A stretch of DNA of 60,575 bases from Amycolatopsis anabasis (GCF_009765355.1 NZ_VTHK01000051.1:1-60575), one strand, 5' to 3'. Shown: positions 41,773-51,066, counted from the stretch's first letter. Notes: generated by a model from the sequence alone, not told the origin. Made by a program: numbers and translations.

Positions 41773-42192
41773 ATGGTGACTCGTGACATCTTTCAGGACC
41801 TGGCTGCCCTGGCTGATCCGGTGCCGCTACCGGAGAAGTACGAGGGCAAGACCGGGTACGAGTTCGACGAACTGCTGGCCACCAACGCCCGGCGGCGGCT
41901 CGACGTGGTGCAGCGCGAATACGCGAAGAACCTGCGCGAGGCGTGGGAGCTGACCGAGCAGGACCCGTTGCTGGCGGAGCTGGTGTATGTCCGGCACGTC
42001 CTCCTGGCCGCCGAGAAACGCCTGCGCATGCTGATCGCCTACGGCCGCGAGTTCGTGCAGCCGCGTCCGTACCGGCTGGAGGACCTCGCGCAGGCGGCGG
42101 GCATGTCCATCTCCGGGGCGCGCACCGCCTACGACGAGAACGAGGTGGAGGCGGTCGCCGAACTCACCGGCGCGAAACCGCGCCCGCGCTAG
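41773..42192 (+). CDS. Small helical protein with HTH-like C-terminus
   Basis: 139-residue, almost wholly helical protein. The central part is rich in charged helices (REYAKNLREAWELTEQDPLL). The C-terminal segment PYRLEDLAQAAGMSISGART resembles a helix-turn-helix. I cannot name the family. There is no ribosome site; a TGTAAT lies just before the ATG. The palindrome 22 bases upstream suggests autoregulation. Its TAG overlaps the nrnA-like TAG on the opposite strand at CTAG. Confidence 0.7.
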   Translation: MVTRDIFQDLAALADPVPLPEKYEGKTGYEFDELLATNARRRLDVVQREYAKNLREAWELTEQDPLLAELVYVRHVLLAAEKRLRMLIAYGREFVQPRPYRLEDLAQAAGMSISGARTAYDENEVEAVAELTGAKPRPR

Positions 42193-43196
42193 AGGAGCGG
42201 TGCGTCCCGCAGGGCGGTGCGCACCCGGTCGAGGGCCTGTTCCGCGGTCCCCTCGACCGTGCAGCCCGCCGCCAGCCGGTGGCCCCCGCCGCCGAGCGCG
42301 CGGGCGGCCTCGGACACGTCGACCTTGCTCACCGCGCGCAGCGACACCGTCCACACCGGACCGTCGGGGCCGGGCTCGGCTTCCTTGAGCACCGCCGCGA
42401 CCTCGGCGTCCCGGATCCCGCGAACCACGTCGATGACGGCCTCCACCTCCTCGAGCCGGACGGTGGCCGCGACCGCCGCGGGCACCACGGCGTGCACCAG
42501 GCCGAAGCCCCGCGCCTCCGCCGGCTCCAGGCGCGCGCCCGCGAGCACCTGGGACAGCATCGGCAGCCACGCGAACGGGTGGTCGTCGACCACCTCGCGC
42601 ACGACCCGGTCCGGATCGACGCCCGCCTCCAGCAGCCGCGCGGCCATCCGGTGGGTCGCCGGGGTCGCCCGGCGGAACCCGCTGGTGTCGGTGACCAGCC
42701 CGGCGTAGAGGCACCGCGCGACCGGTTCGTCGAGTTCGGCGCCGAGCGCGTCCAGCAGTCGCAGCACGAGCACGGCGGTGGCCTCGGCGTGGTCGTCGAT
42801 GACGTGGCAGGTGCCGTAGCGCAGGTTCGAGGCGTGGTGGTCGACGACCAGCACCTGCCCGCCCGCCGCCTTGGTCGCGGCCACCCGTTCCCCCAGCGCC
42901 CCGAGCCGGGCGGGGCTCGGCGTGTCCAGCGCGACGAGCAGCGGTTCGGTCTCCGGCAACTCGCCCGGCCGGACCAGCAGGCCGTCGGTGTCCAGGCCGG
43001 CCAGCGTCTCCGGCACCTCGGCGGGATGCCCGAACGACACCCGCACGCGCGCCCCGCGCCGGTGCAGGACGCGCCCGAGCGCGAGCGCGCTGCCGAGGGC
43101 GTCCGCGTCCGGTCGCACGTGCGCGAGCAGGGTGACGTCGGTGGCTTCGCGCAACAGCGTGACGGCGCGGGAGATGTCTGCGTCCAAGGTGCCCAT
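42189..43196 (-). CDS. nrnA: DHH-family phosphoesterase, NrnA-like
   Basis: 335-residue DHH/DHHA1 protein, which degrades nanoRNA, pAp or cyclic dinucleotides. The first motif is HVRPDADALGSALALG, the DHH motif is VVDHHASN, and the DHHA1 glycine motif is LGGGGHRLAAG near the end. In mycobacteria the homologue next to rbfA hydrolyses c-di-AMP and nanoRNA. The -10 TAGCTT is 6 bases before the ATG, so the mRNA is probably leaderless. The gap to the divergent methyltransferase gene is only 24 bases. Confidence 0.93.
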   Translation of the reverse strand: MGTLDADISRAVTLLREATDVTLLAHVRPDADALGSALALGRVLHRRGARVRVSFGHPAEVPETLAGLDTDGLLVRPGELPETEPLLVALDTPSPARLGALGERVAATKAAGGQVLVVDHHASNLRYGTCHVIDDHAEATAVLVLRLLDALGAELDEPVARCLYAGLVTDTSGFRRATPATHRMAARLLEAGVDPDRVVREVVDDHPFAWLPMLSQVLAGARLEPAEARGFGLVHAVVPAAVAATVRLEEVEAVIDVVRGIRDAEVAAVLKEAEPGPDGPVWTVSLRAVSKVDVSEAARALGGGGHRLAAGCTVEGTAEQALDRVRTALRDAPLL

Positions 43197-43202
43197 GCTC
43201 GC

Positions 43203-43212
43203 AAGCTACCCT
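43203..43212. promoter_or_regulatory. Overlapping divergent -10 boxes
   Basis: Minus-strand TAGCTT (43208-43203) serves the nrnA-like gene with a 6-base gap. Plus-strand TACCCT (43207-43212) serves the methyltransferase with an 8-base gap. They share two bases. Neither gene has a ribosome site. Both transcripts would be leaderless, and polymerase could occupy only one promoter at a time. Confidence 0.6.
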
Positions 43213-43220
43213 GACCTGCG

Positions 43221-44264
43221 ATGCCCCAGTACGCGATCCTGGTCTACCCGGCGGCCAACCGGGTCTACACCGACTCCTCGCCCCGGCTGCTGCGCGCCGA
43301 ACTCCAGGTCTTCGGCCAGACCACCCTCACCACCGACCTCACCGAGATCGGCGGCACGAAGCTCGGCGGGGTCGACTACGTCACCTTCACCACCGCGGAC
43401 CCGCTGTCCGGCGCCGACCTCGAGCACCTGTCGAACCTGTCCTCGCTGTACGCGCTGTTCGAGGTCACCGGCGACGCCCTGCGCCCGCTGACGGTCAGCC
43501 CGCTGGACAAGGTCGACTCCGATCTGCTGACCATCCAGAAGTACCCGGGCAAGACGAACGAACTGTTCACCAAGCTCCTGCTCAACGTCACCGCGCTGGC
43601 CGCGGACCGGCCGGACGGGCTGCTCGGCCGCCCGCTGCACGTGCTGGATCCCTTGTGCGGCCGGGGAACGACGTTGAACCAGGCGATGATGTACGGCTAC
43701 CACGCGACCGGGTTCGAAACCGACGGCAAGGACTTCGACGCCTACGGCCAGTTCATCAAGACCTGGCTGCGCACCAAGCGGTTCAAGCACACCGCCGAAT
43801 CCGGCGCGGTGCGGCGCAACAAGGTCCGGCTCGGCCGGCGGCTGGATGTCGAATTCGGACTGTCCAAAGAGGACTACAAGGCCGGGGACACCCGGAAGAT
43901 CAGCTACCTCAACTGCGACACGTTGACCGTGGACGAGTTGCTGCGGGCCGGATCGGTCGATCTGATCGTCACCGACGCGCCCTACGGCGTCCAGCACGGC
44001 AGCCACCGCTCGGCCGAACTGTCCCGCAGTCCCCGCGAACTGCTGGCCGCCGCGGTTCCGGTGTGGACACGGGTGCTGCGGCCCGGCGGTGCGCTCGGGA
44101 TCTCCTGGAACACCTTGGTGGCCAAGCGTTCGGAACTCGTCGAGATCCTCACCCGCGCGGGCCTGCGGGTGTGCGAGGGCGGCCCGTACGACGAGTTCGA
44201 GCACCGGGTGGACCAGGCGATCCTGCGCGATCTCGTGGTGGCGGTCAAACCGCGTCAGGAGTAA
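43221..44264 (+). CDS. TRM11-like SAM-dependent RNA methyltransferase
   Basis: 347-residue protein. Residues 1-125 form an N-terminal domain without a named match. The Rossmann methyltransferase follows, with motif I DPLCGRGTT and motif IV TDAPYG, the N-methyltransferase type (DPPY-like) found in the TRM11/UPF0020 tRNA guanosine methyltransferases. The substrate is probably tRNA or rRNA, but this is not proven. The gene is divergent from the nrnA-like gene and overlaps the tail of the DsbA-like gene by 10 bases. Confidence 0.83.
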   Translation: MPQYAILVYPAANRVYTDSSPRLLRAELQVFGQTTLTTDLTEIGGTKLGGVDYVTFTTADPLSGADLEHLSNLSSLYALFEVTGDALRPLTVSPLDKVDSDLLTIQKYPGKTNELFTKLLLNVTALAADRPDGLLGRPLHVLDPLCGRGTTLNQAMMYGYHATGFETDGKDFDAYGQFIKTWLRTKRFKHTAESGAVRRNKVRLGRRLDVEFGLSKEDYKAGDTRKISYLNCDTLTVDELLRAGSVDLIVTDAPYGVQHGSHRSAELSRSPRELLAAAVPVWTRVLRPGGALGISWNTLVAKRSELVEILTRAGLRVCEGGPYDEFEHRVDQAILRDLVVAVKPRQE

Positions 44265-44851
44265 TCCGGCTCCGCGGGCGGGCCGCCTTTCAGCTCGTGG
44301 AAACCGGGCACGCTCGCGACCAGCAGGGTGCCGTCCCACAGGCGCCCGGCCTCCTCGCCGCGCGGGATCCGGGACAGCACCGGGCCGAAGAACGCGGTTC
44401 CGGCGGTCGCGATCACCGGCGTGCCGACGTGCGTGCCGATCCGCCCGATGCCCTCCGCGTGCGAGGCGCGCACCAGCTCGTCGTAGTCCGTGGTCCCGGC
44501 GACCTCGGCCAGCGCGGAGGACAGCCCGGCCTCGGCGAGCGCCGCCGGGATCGCGTCCCACTCACCGCGCTCGTGGAACCGGGCGCCCAGCGCGGTGTAG
44601 AACCGGCCGAGCGCCTCCTGCCCGTGTTCGTGCGCGACCGCGGCGCACACCCGGACCGGGAACCACAGGTAGCCCTCCGGGTCCCCTTCCGGATCGTCGT
44701 CCCGGCCCTCGTTGAGCACCGACAGGCTCAGCACGTGCCAGCGCACCTCGACCGGCCGGACCTTCGCCACCTCGAGCACCCACCGGGAGGTGACCCAGGT
44801 GTACGGGCACGCGGGATCGAACCAGAAGTCGACGATCTGCTTGTCCCCCAA
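44255..44851 (-). CDS. DsbA-family oxidoreductase, Rv2466c type
   Basis: 198-residue DsbA-like protein close to the mycothiol-dependent Rv2466c family of actinobacteria. It begins DFWFDPACPYTWVTSRWVLE, with the active-site motif CPYT (second position Thr instead of Cys), and continues VRWHVLSLSVLNEGRDDDPE, typical of this group. It has no signal peptide and so is cytoplasmic. The mycobacterial member activates a nitro prodrug and responds to oxidative stress. It is downstream of the esterase gene, 13 bases apart. Confidence 0.86.
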   Translation of the reverse strand: MGDKQIVDFWFDPACPYTWVTSRWVLEVAKVRPVEVRWHVLSLSVLNEGRDDDPEGDPEGYLWFPVRVCAAVAHEHGQEALGRFYTALGARFHERGEWDAIPAALAEAGLSSALAEVAGTTDYDELVRASHAEGIGRIGTHVGTPVIATAGTAFFGPVLSRIPRGEEAGRLWDGTLLVASVPGFHELKGGPPAEPDYS

Positions 44852-44864
44852 GGCTTCCCCCAGT

Positions 44865-45698
44865 TCAGGCGAGGCGGCTGCCGATGAACTTCAGGATGTC
44901 CGGCAGCACGCGTTTCCAGTACTTGTCGTTGTGCGCCCCGGCGGAGAACTTGGCGGCCGCCGGGGCGGCGTTCTGCGCGAACCGGCGGGCCGCGTGGGCG
45001 AACGGGTCGCCGACCCCGCACCACACGCCGACCGGCACCGGTTTCAACTCCTCGATGTGGCGCAGCGGTTCATTGGTCTCCCACTGCTGCTCATCGCGGA
45101 AAACCTTGCGCGCCTTGGCATCCGGCCAGTTCACGAACAGCGCCGGGCTGCAGCCGACGACGGCCTTGAGGTCGTGGTGGTCGCGCGCGTAGCGGTACGC
45201 GCCGAAAGCGCCCATCGAGATGCCGAAGGCCGCGGCGGGCGCGGGACGCAGGTCGCGCCGGCTCAGCCAGCCGGGGAGTTCCTCGGTGAGCATGCGCTGC
45301 GGATCGTCGCGCTGGTCCACCGCGACCCAGTAGTGGTCGCCGTCCAGCGCGGCGATCGCGAACGGCGGCGCGCCCGCGCGCACCGCCGCGGTCAGCATCG
45401 CCGGGACGCCGAGTTCGAGGAAGGTCCGCGCGCGCCCGCCCCGCCCGTGCAGGGCGAGGCACACCGGCAGGCCCGCCGCGGGGACGCCTTCGGGCGTGAT
45501 GAGCACCAGGTCCACCTCGGTCGCCCGGGCCTGCGACCGCACCCGTTCCACGGTGACCGGTTCAGTGAGCGCGACCGGGCGGGGTGGCGGCGGGACCGCG
45601 GGCGGGCCGGGCACGGTCGGCGCACCGCCCGAAGCACACCCCGCGGCGGTCAGCGCCAGCCCAGCCCCACCCGCCAGGAAGATCCGCCGGGTCACCAT
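44865..45698 (-). CDS. Tat-exported esterase lipoprotein
   Basis: 277-residue alpha/beta hydrolase. The N-terminus VTRRIFLAGGAGLALTAAGC is a twin-arginine signal with a lipobox (Cys about 21). The core has LALHGRGG, the nucleophile GISMGAFG and a late GAHNDKYW that supplies the likely His. This matches putative esterases related to the esterase D/mycolyltransferase group. The substrate is unknown. The ATG at 45698 has a GGGGGAA site. It is encoded with the DsbA-like gene. Confidence 0.86.
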   Translation of the reverse strand: MVTRRIFLAGGAGLALTAAGCASGGAPTVPGPPAVPPPPRPVALTEPVTVERVRSQARATEVDLVLITPEGVPAAGLPVCLALHGRGGRARTFLELGVPAMLTAAVRAGAPPFAIAALDGDHYWVAVDQRDDPQRMLTEELPGWLSRRDLRPAPAAAFGISMGAFGAYRYARDHHDLKAVVGCSPALFVNWPDAKARKVFRDEQQWETNEPLRHIEELKPVPVGVWCGVGDPFAHAARRFAQNAAPAAAKFSAGAHNDKYWKRVLPDILKFIGSRLA

Positions 45699-45727
45699 CT
45701 CGCGTTCCCCCACATGGCGTCGCCCGC

Positions 45728-46201
45728 TCAGGAACGCGAATCGGGCTCGGCGAACTCGTCGTCGGATTCCTCGCGCGGAGCGCGATACGGGTCGGGCTCC
45801 CCCGCGTGCCGCGCGCCGGTGGCCCGGCGGGCGACCTCCGCGTCCGCCTCTCGCGCCTTGGCCAGCAGTTCCTCGATGCGCTTCGCGTCCTCCGGGATGC
45901 TGTCGGCGACGAACGTGAGGGTCGGGGTGTAGCGCACCCCGGTGCCCTGACCGACCTTGGTGCGGAGCACCCCGCGCGCGGACTCCAGCGCGGCCGCGGC
46001 ACCGGCGAAGTCCGGCTCGGCGTCCAGGCGCTCGCCCAGCACCGTGTAGTAAACGGTGGCGTCGTGCAGGTCCGCGGTGATCTTCGTGTCGGTGATGGTC
46101 ACGTAGTTCAGACGCGGGTCCTTCACCTCGTGTTCCAGCGCGAAGGCCACGATCTGTGAGATCCGCTTGGCCAGCTTGCGCGCGCGAGCCGGATCGGCCA
46201 C
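45728..46201 (-). CDS. rbfA: Ribosome-binding factor A
   Basis: RbfA, 157 residues, assists maturation of the 16S rRNA 5' end in the small subunit. The RKLAKRISQIVAFALEHEVK helix and the DPRLNYVTITDTKITADL strand are typical. An acidic tail of about 35 residues follows. The GTG at 46201 is chosen for its GGGG site and because the protein then starts at the conserved helix. Confidence 0.95.
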   Translation of the reverse strand: MADPARARKLAKRISQIVAFALEHEVKDPRLNYVTITDTKITADLHDATVYYTVLGERLDAEPDFAGAAAALESARGVLRTKVGQGTGVRYTPTLTFVADSIPEDAKRIEELLAKAREADAEVARRATGARHAGEPDPYRAPREESDDEFAEPDSRS

Positions 46202-46232
46202 GCCGCACCCCTTTCTGCGTGCGATGTCTGTG

Positions 46233-46535
46233 TTATTCGTCGTCCGGACCGAGCAGGCGGCGATGTGCGGAGAGCAGTTCCAGCTCCGGACGGCTCGCGA
46301 CGAACCGTTCGCAGCCGTCCAGCACATCGCGGACGTGCCCGCCGTCGGCGGCGACGACCGCCACCCCGATGAGCGCGCGCCGGTGCAGGTCCAGATGACC
46401 CGCTTCGGCCACCGAGACCTCGAACCGCCTGCGCACCTCGGCGAGCACCGGACGGACGGCGGATCGCTTCTGCTTCAGCGAACGTACGTCACCGAGCAGG
46501 ACGTCCAGCTCGAGCGCGCCGACAAACATAGGCAT
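46233..46535 (-). CDS. DUF503 protein
   Basis: 100-residue DUF503 (YlxP-like) protein: MFVGALELDVLLGDVRSLKQKRSAVRPVL is the family's beta-alpha-beta start. It is always found with infB-rbfA in Gram-positive bacteria; a role in ribosome biogenesis is suspected. ATG codons at 46535 and 46529 are both possible. It lies 31 bases upstream of rbfA. Confidence 0.92.
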   Translation of the reverse strand: MPMFVGALELDVLLGDVRSLKQKRSAVRPVLAEVRRRFEVSVAEAGHLDLHRRALIGVAVVAADGGHVRDVLDGCERFVASRPELELLSAHRRLLGPDDE

Positions 46536-46620
46536 CAGGGTGTTCGGTTGGAGGAAACAGGACGGGCATCCGAGACCGGGAGGGAACTCGGGGCGAGTCC
46601 CCTCCCGGCCGTGCCGGATC

Positions 46621-49554
46621 TCAGGCGCGCGGCTTCTCGCGCTGCTCGTAGGTCTCGATCACGTCACCGACCTTGATGTCGTTGTACGAACCGAGGGTCA
46701 GACCGCATTCGAAGCCCTCGCGGACCTCGACCGCGTCGTCCTTGAACCGCCGCAGCGAGCTGATCGGCAGGTTCTCCGCCACCACGTTCGAATCCCGCAG
46801 CAACCGCGCCTTCGCGTTGCGCCGGATCTCGCCCGCGGTGACCAGGCAACCGGCGATGGTGCCGAACTTCGAGGACTTGAAGACCTCGCGGACCTCCGCC
46901 TTGCCGAGCTCGACCTCTTCGTACTCCGGCTTGAGCATGCCCTTCAGGGCCTGCTCGATCTCATCGATCGCCTGGTAGATGACCGTGTAGTACCGGACGT
47001 CGACGCCCTCGCGGTTGGCCCGCTCGGTCGCCTTGCCCTGGGCCCGCACGTTGAAGCCGAGCACGATCGCGTCGGACGCGGTCGCCAGGTCGATGTCGCT
47101 CTCGGTGACCCCACCGACGCCGCGGTGCACCACGTTGAGCTGGACCTCGTCGCCGACCTCCAGCTGCATCAGGGACGCTTCGAGCGCCTCGACGGTACCC
47201 GAGTTGTCGCCCTTGATGATCAGGTTGAGGGTCGAGGTCTCCTTCAGCGCGGAGTCCAGGTCCTCGAGGCTGACGCGCTTGCGCTTGGCCGCGTTCTGCG
47301 CGTTGCGGATCCGGGCCTGGCGGCGCTCGGCGATCTGCCGGGCCACCCGGTCCTCGTCCACCACCAGGAACGTGTCGCCCGCACCCGGCACCGAGGTGAA
47401 CCCGATGACCTGGACCGGACGCGAGGGCAGCGCCTCGGTCACGTCCTCGTTGTGCTCGTCGACCATCCGCCGCACGCGGCCGTACGCGTCACCGGCGACC
47501 ACCGAGTCACCGATGCGCAGCGTGCCGCGCTGCACCAGCACCGTGGCGACCGGACCGCGACCGCGGTCCAGATGCGCCTCGATCGCGACGCCCTGGGCCT
47601 CCATGTCCGGGTTGGCCCGGAGGTCCAGCGTGGCGTCGGCGGTCAGCAGGATCGCCTCCAGCAGGCCGTCGATGTTGATGTTCTCCCGCGCGGAGATCTC
47701 CACGAACATCGTGTCGCCGCCGTACTCCTCGGCGACCAGCCCGTACTCGGTGAGCTGCTGGCGGATCTTGTCGGGGTTCGCCCCCTCCTTGTCGATCTTG
47801 TTGATCGCGACCACGATCGGCGCCTTGGCGGCCTGCGCGTGGTTGATCGCCTCGACCGTCTGCGGCATCACCCCGTCATCGGCGGCGACCACGATCACCG
47901 CGATGTCGGTGGAGTTCGCACCGCGGGCACGCATGGCGGTGAACGCCTCGTGACCCGGGGTGTCGATGAAGGTGATGAGCCGCGGGTTGCCCTCCAGCTC
48001 GGTCTCGATCTGGTAGGCGCCGATGTGCTGGGTGATGCCACCGGCTTCACCTTCGCGCACCTTCGTCTTCCGGATCGTGTCCAGCAGGCGGGTCTTACCG
48101 TGGTCGACATGACCCATGATGGTCACGACCGGCGGCCGGACCTGCAGATCCTCCTCGTCACCGGCGTCCTCGCCGTAGGTGATGTCGAAGGTCTCCAGCA
48201 GCTCGCGGTCCTCCTCCTCGGGGCTGACCACCTGGACGTTGTAGTTCATCTCCGAGCCGAGCAGCTCGAGGATCTCGTCCGACACCGACTGCGTGGCGGT
48301 GACCATCTCACCGAGGTGGAACAGCACCTGCACCAGCGAAGCCGGGTTCGCGTCGATCTTCTCCGCGAAGTCGGTCAGCGAGGCGCCGCGCGGCAGCCGG
48401 ATCGTCTCGCCGCTGCCCTTGGGCAGGCGGACGCCGCCGACGCTGGGCGCCTGCATGTTGTCCATGTACTCCTGGCGCTTCTGCCGCTTCGACTTGCGGC
48501 CCTTGCGCGAGGGGCCACCCGGACGCCCGAAGGCGCCCGCGGTACCACCGCGACCGGCGCCACCACGGGGACCACCGCCCCCGCGGAAACCGCCACCACC
48601 GGCGGGAGCGCCACCGGGGCCACCGCGGAAACCGCCGCCGCCACCACCGGGGCCACCGCCACCGGGACCGCCGCGGAAACCGCCGCCGCCACCGGGACGA
48701 CCGCCGCCACCGGGGCCGCCGCGGGCACCGCCACCGGGGCCACCGCGACCGCCGCCCGGACCACCGCGGCCACCACCGCCAGGACCGGGCCGGGACGCCG
48801 GCCGGCCCGGCATCATGCCCGGGTTCGGACGCGGCGGCATGTTGCCCGGGTTCGGGCGCGGAGCGCCGCCGGAACCGCCGGGACGGGGTGCCGGACGGTC
48901 ACCGCTCGGCCGGTCGCCACCGCCACCCTGACGCGGCGGGCGATCGCCACCGGGCTGGCTCGGCCCGGGACGTGCCGGGGGCCGCGGGGTGGGAGCGCCG
49001 GAACCGACGCCGAACGGGTTGTTGCCGACCCGCGGGGTGCGCGGGCCCGGCTTCGGGCCGCCGGGCTTGGGGCCCTGCGGCTTGGGCGGCACGACCGAAC
49101 CGGACTGCGCCGCGGCCGGGGCCTGGGTGTCCGGGCTCGGCGCGGGCTTCGGCGCGCCGGGCTTGGGACCCTGCGGGGCCTGCGGCTTCTGCGCCGGAGC
49201 CTCCTGCGCGGGCGGCTTCGGGCCCGGCTTGGGACCGGGCTTCGGGCCGGGGACCGCGGACGGCCGGGCCTGGGGTGCGGACGGTTTGTCGGCGGGCGCC
49301 GGGGCCTTCGCCGCGGGCGCCACGCCGTTGCCCGGCGGGGCCGGGGCGGGGGCCGACGGCTTCTTGGGGCCCGGCTTACCGGGCTTGGCGGTCTTGCCGC
49401 CCAGCGCGTCGCGCAACCGCCGGGCAACGGGTGCCTCGACGGTCGAAGACGCGGATTTCACGAACTCGCCCTGCTCTTTCAGCTTGGCGAGAACTTCCTT
49501 ACTCGTAACACCGAGCTCTTTCGCGAGCTCGTGCACACGGGCCTTGCCTGCCAC
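46621..49554 (-). CDS. infB: Translation initiation factor IF-2
   Basis: IF-2, 977 residues. The N-terminal IF2_N helix (VHELAKELGVTSKEVLAKLK) is followed by a long Pro/Ala-rich part and a Gly/Arg-rich, RGG-like stretch (about 256-340). The GTPase domain has GHVDHGKT (481-488), DTPGHEA and NKIDKEG, then domains II-IV. It positions initiator tRNA on the ribosome. The GTG at 49554 is chosen because GAGGAG is 5-6 bases upstream and VAGKARVHEL is the usual start. Confidence 0.97.
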   Translation of the reverse strand: MAGKARVHELAKELGVTSKEVLAKLKEQGEFVKSASSTVEAPVARRLRDALGGKTAKPGKPGPKKPSAPAPAPPGNGVAPAAKAPAPADKPSAPQARPSAVPGPKPGPKPGPKPPAQEAPAQKPQAPQGPKPGAPKPAPSPDTQAPAAAQSGSVVPPKPQGPKPGGPKPGPRTPRVGNNPFGVGSGAPTPRPPARPGPSQPGGDRPPRQGGGGDRPSGDRPAPRPGGSGGAPRPNPGNMPPRPNPGMMPGRPASRPGPGGGGRGGPGGGRGGPGGGARGGPGGGGRPGGGGGFRGGPGGGGPGGGGGGFRGGPGGAPAGGGGFRGGGGPRGGAGRGGTAGAFGRPGGPSRKGRKSKRQKRQEYMDNMQAPSVGGVRLPKGSGETIRLPRGASLTDFAEKIDANPASLVQVLFHLGEMVTATQSVSDEILELLGSEMNYNVQVVSPEEEDRELLETFDITYGEDAGDEEDLQVRPPVVTIMGHVDHGKTRLLDTIRKTKVREGEAGGITQHIGAYQIETELEGNPRLITFIDTPGHEAFTAMRARGANSTDIAVIVVAADDGVMPQTVEAINHAQAAKAPIVVAINKIDKEGANPDKIRQQLTEYGLVAEEYGGDTMFVEISARENINIDGLLEAILLTADATLDLRANPDMEAQGVAIEAHLDRGRGPVATVLVQRGTLRIGDSVVAGDAYGRVRRMVDEHNEDVTEALPSRPVQVIGFTSVPGAGDTFLVVDEDRVARQIAERRQARIRNAQNAAKRKRVSLEDLDSALKETSTLNLIIKGDNSGTVEALEASLMQLEVGDEVQLNVVHRGVGGVTESDIDLATASDAIVLGFNVRAQGKATERANREGVDVRYYTVIYQAIDEIEQALKGMLKPEYEEVELGKAEVREVFKSSKFGTIAGCLVTAGEIRRNAKARLLRDSNVVAENLPISSLRRFKDDAVEVREGFECGLTLGSYNDIKVGDVIETYEQREKPRA

Positions 49555-49630
49555 TGCTCTCCTCAACTGGGGAGGTCGGCGGCTGGACCCGCAGACCTCG
49601 TCCTATCGTCGCGCGTTCATGGCTTCAGCT

Positions 49631-50032
49631 TCACGGCTGACTCATGACGGGTCGACCTGCTTCCTTCATTCCGACACCGGACGGGGATGGCTCCTCGCCC
49701 GTACTCTTCACGGCTCGCCGCTCCACGTAGTGGCGCACGGCCCGGGCGTCGAGCACCCCAGAAACCCGCAACGCCCTGGGGAACGCTCGCCGCCGCTCGG
49801 CCTTGGTCAGGCACTCCGGCCCGGGGTGCAGCCATGCCCCCCGCCCCGGAAGCCGCCGACGTTCGTCGACGACCAGGTGCCCGTCCACCGCGACCACTCG
49901 CAGCAACTCGCCGATCGAAGCCCGCTTCCGGCATCCCACACACGTCCGGACCGGTTCATTCCGGCCCCGATCTTGTGCGGCACCCGGCTGCGGGCTCCGA
50001 ACCACGGTCAAGTCTAGCTCGTGGCCCCTCAC
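49631..50032 (-). CDS. YlxR family RNA-binding protein (DUF448)
   Basis: 133 residues. The DUF448 core runs from PVRTCVGCRKRASIGELLRV to GRGAWLHPGPECL. The first 27 residues and the last 30 are not part of the core. The GTG start overlaps the nusA stop (GTGA, 50029-50032). It is between nusA and infB in the standard order. Confidence 0.92.
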   Translation of the reverse strand: MRGHELDLTVVRSPQPGAAQDRGRNEPVRTCVGCRKRASIGELLRVVAVDGHLVVDERRRLPGRGAWLHPGPECLTKAERRRAFPRALRVSGVLDARAVRHYVERRAVKSTGEEPSPSGVGMKEAGRPVMSQP

Positions 50033-51066
50033 TCAGCCGAACCGGTTGTTGCCGCGCGCCGGGTTTGTTCCGGCGAGGCTGGTTCGGCGTCCGGGACCGC
50101 GTCGCTGCGGATGTCGATCCGCCACCCGGTCAGCCGGGCGGCGAGCCGTGCGTTCTGACCTTCCTTGCCGATGGCGAGGGACAACTGGAAGTCCGGCACC
50201 ACGACCCGGGCGGTCTTCGCGCGTTCGTCGACGACGCGTACCGATACAACCTTCGCGGGCGACAGCGCATTCCCGACGAAGCGAGCCGGATCTTCCGAGT
50301 AGTCGATGATGTCGATCTTCTCCCCGGCGAGTTCGCTCATCACGTTGCGCACCCGCGCGCCGACCGGGCCGATGCACGCGCCCTTGGCGTTCACGCCCGG
50401 CACCGTGGAGCGCACCGCGATCTTGGACCGGTGCCCGGCCTCGCGGGCGACCGCGGCGATCTCGACCGTGCCGTCGGCGATCTCCGGGACCTCCAGGGCG
50501 AACAGCTTGCGCACCAGGTTGGGGTGCGTGCGCGACAGCGTGATCTGCGGGCCGCGGGCACCGCGGGACACCCCGACCACGAAGGCCTTGATCCGGCTGC
50601 CGTGCTGGTAGGACTCGCCCGGCACCTGCTCGGCCGCGGGCAGCACGCCCTCGGTGTCGCCGACCTGGATCACGACCATGCCGCGCGCGTTGGCCCGGGC
50701 GTCGCGCTGGATCACGCCGGCGACGATCTCGCCCTCCTTGGCGGAGAACTCGCCGAAGGTCTTCTCGTGCTCGGCGTCGCGCAGCCGCTGCAGGATGACC
50801 TGGCGCGCGGTGGTCGCCGCGATCCGGCCGAAACCCTCCGGCGTGTCGTCCCATTCCTCGGCGATCTCACCGTTCTCGTCGAGCGTGTGCGCGAGCACGC
50901 GCACGAAACCGCTCTTGCGATCGATGTCGATCTTGGCGTGCGGCTGGTGCCCCTCGGTGTGCTTGTAGGCGGTGAGCAGCGCGGTCTCGATGGCCTCGAG
51001 CACGGTTTCGAAGGGGATGTCCTTGTCCCGTTCGATCGCGCGCAGCGCCGCGATGTCGACGTTCAC
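50029..51066 (-). CDS. nusA: Transcription termination/antitermination factor NusA
   Basis: NusA, 345 residues: N-terminal RNA polymerase-binding domain, S1 domain, and two KH domains (GPVGARVRNVMSELAGEKID and AIGKEGQNARLAARLTGWRI). It lacks the C-terminal acidic repeats, as is usual in actinobacteria. The GTG start overlaps the rimP stop by GTGA. Confidence 0.97.
   Translation of the reverse strand: MNVDIAALRAIERDKDIPFETVLEAIETALLTAYKHTEGHQPHAKIDIDRKSGFVRVLAHTLDENGEIAEEWDDTPEGFGRIAATTARQVILQRLRDAEHEKTFGEFSAKEGEIVAGVIQRDARANARGMVVIQVGDTEGVLPAAEQVPGESYQHGSRIKAFVVGVSRGARGPQITLSRTHPNLVRKLFALEVPEIADGTVEIAAVAREAGHRSKIAVRSTVPGVNAKGACIGPVGARVRNVMSELAGEKIDIIDYSEDPARFVGNALSPAKVVSVRVVDERAKTARVVVPDFQLSLAIGKEGQNARLAARLTGWRIDIRSDAVPDAEPASPEQTRRAATTGSAE

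Noticed and set aside
48543..48800. Minisatellite or regulatory repeat
   Set aside because: It is the codon repeat for the Gly/Arg-rich part of IF-2.
46540..49647. A long open frame antisense to infB (over 1000 codons)
   Set aside because: It is an artefact of high GC codon bias; the protein is low complexity and infB is on the other strand.
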